A stretch of DNA of 32,463 bases, taken from the NCBI GenBank assembly GCA_017483305.1, contig JAFULC010000033.1, positions 1 to 32,463 of the forward strand. Direction: 5' to 3'. Positions 15,921 to 23,470 of this stretch are shown here, piece after piece (within the stretch, counting starts at the first letter, position 1; every line of letters begins with the position of its first letter). Below the pieces are notes generated by a model that saw nothing but the letters and a program-made list of their open reading frames with translations, was not told the origin of the DNA and did not search any database. This DNA comes from Clostridia bacterium. Its GTDB lineage: Bacteria > Bacillota > Clostridia > Oscillospirales > CAG-272. A program made the position numbers and the translations under genes.

Positions 15921-16120
15921 AAAAACACCTGACCTTTCGTGATAAAATTTGTGTGTCAATTTTTGTGGAATAATATCTCCAAAGCTCATAAAATGTCGTA
16001 AGGCAACGCTTCGGGGATAGCCTTTTTCGTCGTTAAAGCAACGGATGTACAGAGAATTCAGGGCATTTCCGTGGCGATCATATAGGGATCGTTGCAAAAG
16101 CGGCGATCCCAACCGCAAAA
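15921..16120 (-). other. 200-base leader between ispF and rpe
   Basis: This is by far the widest gap inside an otherwise tight operon. It contains a perfect 7-bp inverted repeat (16085-16091 with 16104-16110, 12-nt loop) just after ispF, with no T run. The rpe frame is open throughout but its translation does not look like part of the enzyme. I see no good internal promoter. Confidence 0.5.
16085..16110. repeat. Inverted repeat downstream of ispF
   Basis: GGGATCG (16085-16091) is exactly complementary to CGATCCC (16104-16110). In RNA of the minus-strand operon it forms a 7-bp hairpin with a 12-nt loop between ispF and rpe. Without a T run it is more likely an mRNA-stability or attenuation element than a full terminator. 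Confidence 0.55.
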
Positions 16121-16594
16121 TCACTTTTTTTGAAGCAAGCAGACCGCGTGAGCCGAAATTCCAAGACCCTCGCCCGTAAATCCGAGCTTTTCCTCGGTGG
16201 TTGCCTTAACGCTGATATTTTCCACCTCGGTATTCAGTACAGAAGCGATATTTTCGCGCATTTGATCAATATACGGAGCCATTTTAGGAGCCTGCGCTAT
16301 GACGGTAGCATCAATATTGCCGACCATGTAGCCTTTTTCTTTCATTATTTCCGCAACGCGCGCACACAAGGCAAGACTGTCCGCACCCTCGTATGCGGGA
16401 TCGTTATCGGGAAACAGATGACCTATATCGCCAAGTGCAAGAGCACCTATGATCGCGTCCATAACGGCGTGGACAAGCACATCGGCATCGGAATGTCCGA
16501 GCAGACCCTTTGAAAAGGGAATATCAACGCCGCCGATAATACATTTTCTGCCCTCCACGAGCTTGTGAACGTCATATCCGTGTCCGATCCTCAT
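16121..16594 (-). CDS. ispF: 2-C-methyl-D-erythritol 2,4-cyclodiphosphate synthase
   Basis: A 157-residue enzyme of the MEP isoprenoid pathway that cyclises CDP-methylerythritol 2-phosphate with loss of CMP. The zinc site is in '[11 protein letters not shown]' (D8, H10) with the third ligand in '[18 protein letters not shown]'. 'LFPDND' and the C-terminal '[23 protein letters not shown]' are signature stretches. Length is normal for the family. Its ATG overlaps the ispD stop by 4 bases (16591-16594), so the two are translationally coupled. Confidence 0.96.
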   Translation of the reverse strand: MRIGHGYDVHKLVEGRKCIIGGVDIPFSKGLLGHSDADVLVHAVMDAIIGALALGDIGHLFPDNDPAYEGADSLALCARVAEIMKEKGYMVGNIDATVIAQAPKMAPYIDQMRENIASVLNTEVENISVKATTEEKLGFTGEGLGISAHAVCLLQKK

Positions 16595-17385
16595 GCCTTT
16601 TCACCGTCATCCTTCTTTTCAGCCTCGGCTCTCGCCTTTAAGATCGCCTCAGCAAAATAAATATCCATAGGCTCTGTTACCTTAATATTTTCGCGCGAGC
16701 CCTCGATAAGCTTTACGGGAATTCTTATGTGTTCAAGCAGAGAAGCATCGTCCGTGCCCTCGAAATTTTCGTCACGGGCAACGTAAGTAGCAGCGCGAAA
16801 AGCGTTGGTCTTGAAGACCTGAGGTGTCTGCGCCTGCCAGGTCAGCTTTCTGTCGGGGGTACTGTCAATGAATGCACTCTTATCTCCAAGCTTGACCGTA
16901 TCGACCGCCTTAACGGCAAGTATCGCGCCTCCGTGCAGATACGCACTGTGGCAAACTCTCGCGATCATCTCCTGCGTAACGAGACATCTCGCCGCATCGT
17001 GAATCGCGATGAACTTCGATTTGCTATTAACCGCATCCGAGCCAAATCTCGCCGATTCCTGTCTCGTCTGACCGCCCCCGATCACCTTAAAAGGCTTAGT
17101 AATGCCGTATTTTTCGGCAAAGCCGTCATATTTGCTTATCTCATCCGCCTTTGCAACGAGAACTATCTCGTCGATGAAGGGGGATCTTTCAAATTCTATC
17201 AAAGTACGCGCAACGACGGGAAGTCCGCCAACCTCACAGAACTGCTTGGTCAAGTCTCCGCCCATACGAGAGGATGCACCTGCCGCAAGAATAACCGCAG
17301 AGGTATAGTACTTTTTCTCGGTCTTTCCGATTATCGCGCGAAGAACCTCCGCGACCTTATGAGGCTTATCCTGTCTTTCAGCCAT
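16591..17385 (-). CDS. ispD: 2-C-methyl-D-erythritol 4-phosphate cytidylyltransferase
   Basis: A 264-residue nucleotidyltransferase that joins CTP and methylerythritol 4-phosphate in the MEP pathway. The core shows '[20 protein letters not shown]' (the usual PKQ is TKQ here), '[12 protein letters not shown]', 'IHDAARCLV' and 'WQAQTPQVF'. The protein is longer than the usual 225-235 residues, with about 28 extra charged residues before the first strand and a charged Lys/Glu/Asp tail. AAAGGG 11 bases before ATG 17385 supports the long start. It overlaps ispF by 4 bases. Confidence 0.95.
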   Translation of the reverse strand: MAERQDKPHKVAEVLRAIIGKTEKKYYTSAVILAAGASSRMGGDLTKQFCEVGGLPVVARTLIEFERSPFIDEIVLVAKADEISKYDGFAEKYGITKPFKVIGGGQTRQESARFGSDAVNSKSKFIAIHDAARCLVTQEMIARVCHSAYLHGGAILAVKAVDTVKLGDKSAFIDSTPDRKLTWQAQTPQVFKTNAFRAATYVARDENFEGTDDASLLEHIRIPVKLIEGSRENIKVTEPMDIYFAEAILKARAEAEKKDDGEKA

Positions 17386-17408
17386 TGTAAAACACGCCCT
17401 TTCTTAAA

Positions 17409-17855
17409 TCAGTTTTCCTTTTCTATCTCGGCAAGCATATTAACTCTGTCAGTATGTCTGCCGCCCTCAAATTCGGTATCAACAAAGAGGTCTACCATAT
17501 CGCAGGCAAGTCCCGCGCCTACAACGCGTCCGCCAAAGCAGAGAACGTTTGCATCGTTGTGCATTCTGGTCATTCTTGCCGAAAAGGTGTCGGAGCAGCA
17601 AGCCGCACGGATCCCGTTATGCTTGTTAGCCGCGATCGATATACCGATACCCGTTCCGCAAACGAGAATACCGCGCTCGAATTCGCCCGACTGTATTCTC
17701 TTACAAAGCGCACGGGCGTAATCGGGATAATTGCAGGATTCGGTAGAGTAGGTACCTACGTCCGTAACCTCGATGCCTCTTTTTTCAAGATGCGCGATAA
17801 CCTCTTTTTTAAGCTCAAAGCCTCCGTGGTCGGAGCCAATAATAATCTTTTTCAT
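17409..17855 (-). CDS. rpiB: Ribose 5-phosphate isomerase B
   Basis: A 148-residue RpiB/LacA/LacB family isomerase that interconverts ribose 5-phosphate and ribulose 5-phosphate. Motifs are 'IIIGSDHGGFELKKE', the active-site cysteine in 'GILVCGTGIGISIAANK', 'RAACCSD' and 'RMHNDANVLCFGGRVVG'. The C-terminal 'FEGGRHTDRVNML' is typical. LacAB or allose isomerase activity cannot be excluded, but position in one operon with rpe favours pentose phosphate metabolism. Gaps to its neighbours are 28 and 23 bases. Confidence 0.94.
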   Translation of the reverse strand: MKKIIIGSDHGGFELKKEVIAHLEKRGIEVTDVGTYSTESCNYPDYARALCKRIQSGEFERGILVCGTGIGISIAANKHNGIRAACCSDTFSARMTRMHNDANVLCFGGRVVGAGLACDMVDLFVDTEFEGGRHTDRVNMLAEIEKEN

Positions 17856-17883
17856 AGTAAAACACCGTTCCGTTTTTTATTTT

Positions 17884-18582
17884 TCAGTTGAGTCCGAGTC
17901 GCTCGTTTCTTTCGCGCTCTGCCTGAGAGGGACGAAGATAGATCGGCACGATCTGCGCGTCTGTGAGCACCTCTCCCAGCTTGTATTTTTCAAACGCACA
18001 GCAAGCAACGCTATACGCGCTCTGTAGCCTCGATCTTTCGGGAACGAAGCCGATTCTTGTCTTCTTAAAGCCCCTTTCGGTGATAGAATAGCCGTCTCCG
18101 CAAAGGAATATCGGCTTATCAAGCATGCAAAGCTCCTCATCAAGCTCCTCGATTGAGAGAGCTCTGTCTGGACAGATCCGCTTTATTGTCGAGCCGTCAG
18201 ACTCAAACAAGGCGTTGTAAACTTGATTTCTTCGGGCATTCATAACAGGGCACAGTATGCCGCTATAGCCCTTTAAATTATACGCGAGCGCATCAAATGT
18301 TGAGACCGACACGCAGGGCTTGTTTTTTCCGTAAGCGAGACCCTTAATCGTTGCAACGCCTATTCTGACTCCGGTAAACGAGCCGGGACCGGTGCTGCAT
18401 GCAAAGAGCTCGATCTCGTCAAGCTCGGTCTCGGATATCTTCAATATTTGTTCAACGACGGGCAGAAGCGTTTTCGAATGGGTGTTACCCGTATTCACCG
18501 TCATTTCGGCGATCAGGCGCGTATCCTCACAGATCGCGGCAGAGCAAACGTCGGCAGTCGTATCAAGAGAAAGTATCTTCAT
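17884..18582 (-). CDS. tsaB: tRNA threonylcarbamoyladenosine synthesis protein TsaB
   Basis: A 232-residue ASKHA-fold scaffold protein. With TsaD and TsaE it makes t6A at position 37 of ANN-decoding tRNAs. The N-terminus 'MKILSLDTTADVCSAAI' and 'CSTGPGSFTGVRIGVATIKGLAY' are characteristic, as is 'VMNARRNQVYNALF'. A TTG at 18600 would add six residues, but ATG 18582 begins the conserved strand and has GGAG about 10 bases ahead. It begins 7 bases beyond the tsaE stop. tsaD is not in the window. Confidence 0.94.
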   Translation of the reverse strand: MKILSLDTTADVCSAAICEDTRLIAEMTVNTGNTHSKTLLPVVEQILKISETELDEIELFACSTGPGSFTGVRIGVATIKGLAYGKNKPCVSVSTFDALAYNLKGYSGILCPVMNARRNQVYNALFESDGSTIKRICPDRALSIEELDEELCMLDKPIFLCGDGYSITERGFKKTRIGFVPERSRLQSAYSVACCAFEKYKLGEVLTDAQIVPIYLRPSQAERERNERLGLN

Positions 18583-18589
18583 TTTCAAT

Positions 18590-19054
18590 TCAAGCTCCAA
18601 TGTAACTTATAACGATATTTCGTTTATCGCCAAGATCAGCCTTCTCGATCTCCACCTTGATATAGGAGTCGGGAAGCGCATAGGGGATCATCTCGCACCA
18701 TTCGGCAATACAGACCGCATCGGCGCGCAGATAATCGTAAAATCCTATCGAATACAGATCGTCCTCGTCGGCAATGCGGTACATATCAAAGTGATAAACT
18801 CTTTTGATGCCGCCAGTGCAAGCGGGGCATTTGTATTCATTGACAAGAGCGAAGGTGGGAGATTTGACCGTGGATGAGGGACAGAGCTCCGAGCAAAAGC
18901 CTCGTACAAATGCGGTCTTTCCTACTCCGAGATCTCCGTACATAGCAACAAATCTCGGCAGAGAAGCATCGCTTGACATCGACCGTGCAAGCGAGCGACC
19001 GACCGCCTCGGTCATATCCGTGCTTTCTGTAAATTCTTTAATGGGAAAATTCAT
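18590..19054 (-). CDS. tsaE: tRNA threonylcarbamoyladenosine synthesis ATPase TsaE
   Basis: A 154-residue P-loop ATPase (YjeE) that binds the TsaB-TsaD complex and resets it after each t6A cycle. The Walker A motif is GDLGVGKT (about 41-48), followed by 'KSPTFALVNEY' and 'VYHFDMYRI'; 'CIAEWCEMIP' supplies the conserved glutamate near Walker B. The CPACTGG insert before the third strand is unusual and could hold a metal or be neutral. The ribosome binding site is weak. It follows the Xre-TPR regulator by 15 bases. Confidence 0.95.
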   Translation of the reverse strand: MNFPIKEFTESTDMTEAVGRSLARSMSSDASLPRFVAMYGDLGVGKTAFVRGFCSELCPSSTVKSPTFALVNEYKCPACTGGIKRVYHFDMYRIADEDDLYSIGFYDYLRADAVCIAEWCEMIPYALPDSYIKVEIEKADLGDKRNIVISYIGA

Positions 19055-19069
19055 AACGTAAAACCCGTC

Positions 19070-20173
19070 TTAGCGAAGTGTTTTTTCCATAGACTCTATT
19101 GCCGCAACGAATCTTGCATCGGTTCTTATATCAGACCAGATGCGGTTAGAGAATCGACCGCGCAAAAGCTTTTCACAGAGCGTAAGAGCCTCAAAGCCCT
19201 CGGGCTTCTCGTTCTTATATTCAATGGTATTAAGCAGAACCGAGGCATATCTCGCACTATCAGGCAAAGAATCGAAATCGATCGCATACTTTGCCATCTT
19301 CTCAACGCATTTTATAGCGGTGGCACGGTCGCCCTTGAGCAGATAAAGCATTGCTAACTGACGGTAGGAATTTGCAAGCCTGTCGTTATAATAGAGATAT
19401 TCGCCGCCAAATACGACCTCGAAAAGTGCCACGCCCTTTTCCATGATCTCTATCTTTTCGTCTATCGAGTAATGATCCTCGGATATGTCGGGAACACAAG
19501 CGATATTGTACATGTGCCACCACATATTGTCGGCAAACTCCATGATATTGACCTGCGCCTGCTTGAACGCGATCTCGCCCGTAAGCACGGTGGCCTTGAC
19601 TATCTCCTTACTGTAATCCATACCGTGAAGCTTGTCGGCAATGTCGAGAGCAAGTCTGTCGTTTCCAAGCTGATGGGAATATATGTCGCAAAGGGTCTTT
19701 TTAGTCTCGTCGCGAAGCTCGTCATCGGTACAGAATTCAAGAATATGATTGCACAGAGACACAGCCTCCATAAGATCGTTCTTTCTCGGCTTACCGCTTG
19801 CGGAAATTGCGGAAAGAACCTTTGCAAGATGAAGCTGGATCTCATAAGAGGAGGGAATTTCGGCGTAGGCCTCACGCAAAAGCGCAAGACACGCACCCAG
19901 CTTTTCGCTCTCGGCAAGAAGCTCGGCATTTTCGATATATTCCTTTATTTTCGATTCCTTCTGAACGCTGTCATAGCAAAGAAGCTCGTCCATGCCGATT
20001 CCGAAGAAATCGGCGATCAGAGGAAGAGTCTCAATATCGGGATAGCAGATCTCGGATTCCCAACGGGAAACCGCCTGCGGAGTAACGCCAAGATAGGCGG
20101 CAAGCTTGTCCTGAGTAACGTCGTTATTCTTTCTGAGAAGACGAATTTTCTTACCAATTTTGATCTCGATCAT
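19070..20173 (-). CDS. Xre-type HTH regulator with C-terminal TPR-like helices
   Basis: A 367-residue protein. An N-terminal Cro/Xre HTH (about 5-60: 'GKKIRLLRKNNDVTQDKLAAY', quoted here in part, and 'TPQAVSRWESEICYPDIETL') is followed by about 300 helical residues rich in paired helices of TPR type ('RQLAMLYLLKGDRATAIKCV'). The HTH binds DNA, and the TPR part could bind a peptide or partner, as in Rgg/PlcR-like regulators. It lacks an obvious peptide gene next to it. ATG 20173 follows AGAGG; the longer frame starts inside the promoter and is rejected. It heads the tsaE-tsaB-rpiB-ispD-ispF-rpe run. Confidence 0.85.
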   Translation of the reverse strand: MIEIKIGKKIRLLRKNNDVTQDKLAAYLGVTPQAVSRWESEICYPDIETLPLIADFFGIGMDELLCYDSVQKESKIKEYIENAELLAESEKLGACLALLREAYAEIPSSYEIQLHLAKVLSAISASGKPRKNDLMEAVSLCNHILEFCTDDELRDETKKTLCDIYSHQLGNDRLALDIADKLHGMDYSKEIVKATVLTGEIAFKQAQVNIMEFADNMWWHMYNIACVPDISEDHYSIDEKIEIMEKGVALFEVVFGGEYLYYNDRLANSYRQLAMLYLLKGDRATAIKCVEKMAKYAIDFDSLPDSARYASVLLNTIEYKNEKPEGFEALTLCEKLLRGRFSNRIWSDIRTDARFVAAIESMEKTLR

Positions 20174-20218
20174 TTTAAAAAACCTCTCGTAAACGGTGTA
20201 GAAATAATATACAATTAC

Positions 20219-20247
20219 ATTATATATCAATTCGGACTAAATGTCAA
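20219..20247 (-). promoter_or_regulatory. Consensus SigA promoter of the regulator-tsaE-rpe operon
   Basis: On the minus strand TTGACA (complement of 20242-20247) and TATAAT (complement of 20219-20224) are separated by exactly 17 bp, a perfect consensus pair. It is the only strong promoter seen for the seven-gene run. Confidence 0.88.
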
Positions 20248-20314
20248 TAATTAATTTACAAGAACAAACGAATTGTTGAAAAAAATATTTTTTCAAAAAA
20301 ATGAAAAAATCCTC

Positions 20315-20343
20315 TTTACTTTCGGCTAATAAAGTGATAAAAT
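20315..20343 (+). promoter_or_regulatory. SigA-type promoter of yerC
   Basis: TTTACT at 20315-20320 and TAAAAT at 20338-20343 are 17 bp apart, 75 bases before the yerC start. The divergent operon promoter is about 70 bases to the left. Confidence 0.65.
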
Positions 20344-20417
20344 AATTATAGTGAGCAAATAGTCTAATACAGCCTTGATATTTCGTTCCCAAAAACAAAA
20401 ATTTCAAAGAGGTATCT

Positions 20418-20723
20418 ATGAAAAACAATCACGACGAAAACATTGAATTTCTCTACAAGTGTATCGCATCTCTCGAGACCGCGGAGGAGTGCAGAAATTT
20501 CTTTGAGGACATCTGTACAAGATCTGAGCTTCAGGAAATTTCCAGACGACTCAAAGCCGCAAGAATGCTCAGCGAGGGTGTAATATATGCAGAGATCGCC
20601 GCGCAAACAGGACTCAGCACCGCTACCATAAGCCGTGTTAATCACTGCATCAAGTATGGCAACGAGGGATATCTTACTGCACTTGAAAAAATGAAATTAG
20701 AGGAAAAAAAGCACTCTAAATAG
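20418..20723 (+). CDS. yerC: YerC/YecD family TrpR-like DNA-binding protein
   Basis: A 101-residue helical protein of the TrpR superfamily. 'CTRSELQEISRRLKAARML' and the HTH 'TYAEIAAQTGLSTATISRV' (here IYAEIAAQTGLSTATISRV) identify the YerC group, found across Bacillota. The last helix contains 'KYGNEGYLTAL'. It lacks the known tryptophan-binding context of TrpR, and its ligand and targets are not established. AGAGG sits just before ATG 20418. A methyltransferase gene follows after 27 bases. Confidence 0.9.
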   Translation: MKNNHDENIEFLYKCIASLETAEECRNFFEDICTRSELQEISRRLKAARMLSEGVIYAEIAAQTGLSTATISRVNHCIKYGNEGYLTALEKMKLEEKKHSK

Positions 20724-20750
20724 TCTCTATCCTGCAAGAAAGGTAGCAAA

Positions 20751-21521
20751 ATGCCCGCTTACGATTCCATAGCCTCGGTTTACGATAACATAAATTCCGA
20801 GATCGATTATTCCGCCTGGGCGGATTTTATTGAAAAATGCTTTAACAAATTTTTGCCCTCGAAGCCCGAGCTTGTGCTTGATCTCGCGTGCGGCACGGGA
20901 AGCATGACGCTCGAGCTCGCCGCCAGAGGATACGATATGATCGGCGCGGATCTCAGCGAGGATATGCTCGCCGAGGCGTATGAAAAAGCCTACGACAAAG
21001 AAATGTCGGGAATACTGTTTTTAAAGCAAGATATGCGCGCATTCGAGCTTTACGGCACGGTGGGCGCTATCTGTTGTTGTCTGGATAGCTTAAATTATCT
21101 CACGGCGGATGGCGATCTTGAAAAATGCCTTTCCTGCGTGCATAACTATCTCGATCCCGACGGACTTTTCATTTTCGACGTCAACACGCCGCACAAATTC
21201 AAGAACATATACGGCAATAATCACTATATTTTCGAGGACAACGATTCGTACGGAAACGTCGCGTTCTGCGGCTGGCAGAATGAATACGACGAGAAAACAA
21301 AGCTCTGTAATTTCTATCTTTCGGTCTTTACCGAGGACGAAAACGGAAAATATACACGTGCTGATGAGGTTCAGACCGAGCGCTGCTACTCAAGAGACGA
21401 GCTTGCCGTCGCACTTGAACGGTTGGGCTTTGAGCTTGTCGGATTTTTCGGCGATTGGGAATTCGGAGAGCCGAATGAGAGCTGCGAGCGCTGGTATATC
21501 GTCGCGCGAGCAAGGAAATAA
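20751..21521 (+). CDS. Class I SAM-dependent methyltransferase
   Basis: A 256-residue Rossmann-fold methyltransferase. The SAM-binding motif I is 'VLDLACGTGSMTLELA' (about 42-57), the acidic motif II is 'MIGADLSEDML', and 'FLKQDMRAFEL' and 'DPDGLFIFDVNT' are motifs III and post-III. The N-terminal 'YDSIASVYDNIN' is common in ubiquinone/menaquinone-type and small-molecule methyltransferases. The C-terminal part is beta-rich with no recognised substrate domain. It has an AGAAAGG ribosome binding site and follows yerC closely, so co-transcription is likely. The substrate is unknown. Confidence 0.9.
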   Translation: MPAYDSIASVYDNINSEIDYSAWADFIEKCFNKFLPSKPELVLDLACGTGSMTLELAARGYDMIGADLSEDMLAEAYEKAYDKEMSGILFLKQDMRAFELYGTVGAICCCLDSLNYLTADGDLEKCLSCVHNYLDPDGLFIFDVNTPHKFKNIYGNNHYIFEDNDSYGNVAFCGWQNEYDEKTKLCNFYLSVFTEDENGKYTRADEVQTERCYSRDELAVALERLGFELVGFFGDWEFGEPNESCERWYIVARARK

Positions 21522-21536
21522 CCTGAAAATTCAAAT

Positions 21537-21561
21537 AATTGCGCTCTTAACGGGCGCAATT
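21537..21561 (+). terminator. Weak hairpin between the methyltransferase gene and hslO
   Basis: AATTGCGC (21537-21544) pairs perfectly with GCGCAATT (21554-21561), followed by only TT. It could be a leaky terminator 15 bases after the methyltransferase stop. Confidence 0.5.
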
Positions 21562-21596
21562 TTGCAGATCAACACTTAAATTGAAAGGACGTAAAA

Positions 21597-22475
21597 ATGG
21601 GACAGTCTAAAATATTGCGCGCCATGACAAGTGACGGAAGCGCAAGGATCCACGTAATCAATTCAACCGAGATAGTAAACAAGGCGATCGGATATCACAA
21701 TACCTCCGCCACCTCAACGGCAACCCTCGGCAGACTTCTGACCGTCACCTCAATGATGGGATGTATGCTCGGAGATAAGGATGACACGATAACCGTCTCC
21801 CTCAACGGCGACGGACCTGCGGGCAGAGTCCTCGCTATCGGCGACTATATCGGTAACGTACGCGGATATATTCAGAATCCCGGCGTTGAGATCCCACTCA
21901 AATCCAACGGCAAGCTTGACGTCGGCGGAGCAGTGGGCAGAGGATTTCTCAACATAATCAAGGATATGGGCTCGTCGGAGTCCTATAACGGCTCGATAGA
22001 TCTCGTTTCAGGCGAGATCGCTGAGGATATCACCGCATATTACGCGCAGAGCGAGCAGATTCCTACTGTTTGCGCGCTCGGAGTCCTCGTCGATACCGAT
22101 CTTTCGTGCAGGGCGGCAGGAGGCGTCATCATTCAGCTTTTGCCCTTCGCAGATGACGAGACCGTAACAAAGATCGAAAACAACGTTCCTTTCCTTTCAA
22201 ACGTATCCCGCCTTTTCGATAGCGGAATGTCAAACGAGGAGATCGCGGCGCTTGCGCTTCAGGGAATAGAATACGACCTCTTCGACTCAATAGACGTAGA
22301 CTATCTCTGCACCTGCTCGAGAGAAAGAATGGAAAAGGCGCTAAAATCACTCGGCGAAAATGACCTCCGCAAGCTCTTTGAGGAGCAGGTATCCGAGGGC
22401 AAGCCCGAGGAGCTCGAGGTCGAATGCCGCTTCTGTAATTCAAAATATACCTTTACCCCCAAAGACGTTTTATAA
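21597..22475 (+). CDS. hslO: Redox-regulated chaperone Hsp33
   Basis: A 292-residue holdase chaperone activated by oxidative unfolding. The core begins '[20 protein letters not shown]', and the C-terminal zinc switch is 'CTCSRERM' followed by 'CRFCNSKY', giving the four cysteine ligands. The spacer between the second and third cysteines is 36 residues by my count, somewhat longer than the 27-32 I recall for the family; the Lys/Glu-rich insert '[12 protein letters not shown]' explains it. GAAAGGA lies before ATG 21597. It acts in the cytoplasm, binding unfolding proteins until reductants return. Confidence 0.95.
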   Translation: MGQSKILRAMTSDGSARIHVINSTEIVNKAIGYHNTSATSTATLGRLLTVTSMMGCMLGDKDDTITVSLNGDGPAGRVLAIGDYIGNVRGYIQNPGVEIPLKSNGKLDVGGAVGRGFLNIIKDMGSSESYNGSIDLVSGEIAEDITAYYAQSEQIPTVCALGVLVDTDLSCRAAGGVIIQLLPFADDETVTKIENNVPFLSNVSRLFDSGMSNEEIAALALQGIEYDLFDSIDVDYLCTCSRERMEKALKSLGENDLRKLFEEQVSEGKPEELEVECRFCNSKYTFTPKDVL

Positions 22476-22485
22476 ACTATTTGTG

Positions 22486-22516
22486 CGCCGCAAACGGCGG
22501 AATGGAGATTATTATG
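22486..22516 (+). repeat. Hairpin plus ribosome binding site plus start codon element (copy 2)
   Basis: CGCCG (22486-22490) pairs with CGGCG (22495-22499). It is followed by G, AATGGAGATT (to 22510), three bases and ATG at 22514. The 16-mer CGGCGGAATGGAGATT is identical to the one before the MarR gene, with the same distance to the start. Only the 3' half of that longer element is present here. Confidence 0.65.
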
Positions 22517-23386
22517 ATTTATTCAACAACCTTGGACATTCTGGCAATAAACTTCGGCAGAGAAAAGGGAATCGACATAATTGCCGACGCGGGCTTTCCC
22601 GCCATTGATTTTTCCTTGTTCAGAGACCTCGACTTCGCATTCGCGCCCGATTGGAAGGAGAATACCAAAAGGTTCAAAGAGATAGCAGACCGTCGCGGTG
22701 TTATCTTCAATCAGTCGCACGCGCCCTTTGGCGGCGGTTGGGAGAAATACACCAAAGAGACCGTGCCTATGCTCCCTCGGCTTTTCGAGGTCGTTGCAAT
22801 GCTTGGAGCAAAGCAGATAGTCGTTCACCCCGTTCAGAAGGTGCCTTATCTTGGACGTGAGGAAGAAATGTTCGAGATAAATATGGAGTTTTACAGCTCC
22901 TTAGCCCCCTATGCAAAAAATTGCGGAATCAAGATAGCCCTTGAAAACATGTGGCAGGACAGACCGGTTACAAGATATATCTGCGACGACGTATGTGCCG
23001 ATCCTCGCGAGATGAACCGCTATTACGACACGCTCAACGATCCCGAGGCGTTTACCGTCTGTCTCGACATCGGTCATGTTGCCTTGTGCGGACGTGAGCC
23101 GCAGGACGCTATAAGAGCTATCGGTCACGACCGTCTCGGCGCTCTGCACGTTCACGACGTCGACTACGTTCGCGATCTCCACACCCTCCCGGGCATCGCA
23201 AGGATCAACTGGGACGAGGTATGCCGTGCTCTCGCCGATATTGGTTACAGCGGAGATTTCACGCTTGAGGCAGATAATTTCCTTCAAAATTACGACGTTG
23301 AATTCCGTCCCACCGCAACGAAATTTATGGCGGACGTATGTAAGCATCTTACAGGCAAAATCGAAGCATATAAAGCTCAGAAATAA
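22514..23386 (+). CDS. TIM-barrel sugar phosphate isomerase/epimerase (AP endonuclease 2 family)
   Basis: A 290-residue xylose-isomerase-like TIM barrel. Likely metal ligands are the glutamate of 'IALENMW', the aspartate and histidine of 'CLDIGHVALCG', the histidines of 'ALHVHDVDY' and the glutamate of 'TLEADNF'. Members interconvert keto-sugars, inosose or related polyols. ATG 22514 follows GGAG; an in-frame ATG at 22502 would place the ribosome binding site inside the gene and is less likely. It follows hslO by only 38 bases, which hold the hairpin element. The sugar island begins just to the right, on the far side of a strong terminator, so a shared pathway is possible but unproved. Confidence 0.87.
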   Translation: MIYSTTLDILAINFGREKGIDIIADAGFPAIDFSLFRDLDFAFAPDWKENTKRFKEIADRRGVIFNQSHAPFGGGWEKYTKETVPMLPRLFEVVAMLGAKQIVVHPVQKVPYLGREEEMFEINMEFYSSLAPYAKNCGIKIALENMWQDRPVTRYICDDVCADPREMNRYYDTLNDPEAFTVCLDIGHVALCGREPQDAIRAIGHDRLGALHVHDVDYVRDLHTLPGIARINWDEVCRALADIGYSGDFTLEADNFLQNYDVEFRPTATKFMADVCKHLTGKIEAYKAQK

Positions 23387-23390
23387 AGGT

Positions 23391-23422
23391 AAAAAAGCTG
23401 AGGCGTCCGCCTCAGCTTTTTT
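23391..23422. terminator. Bidirectional intrinsic terminator
   Basis: A perfect 15-bp stem including the A/T flanks (AAAAAAGCTGAGGCG at 23391-23405 with its complement at 23408-23422). It separates the convergent isomerase/epimerase and AraC genes. Confidence 0.93.
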
Positions 23423-23470
23423 GTATATTGTTTTTCAAAACTGATTTTAAGGTTTATCCTGCGTTGGTCC

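Noticed and set aside
15921-16124. An N-terminal extension of rpe from 16124
   Set aside because: The family begins at the MIYIAPSLLAADY strand, the ATG at 15920 has a ribosome binding site, and the extension has no conserved pattern.
20174-20230. A longer start of the Xre-TPR protein from 20230
   Set aside because: It overlaps the consensus -10 box at 20219-20224 and therefore cannot be in the transcript.
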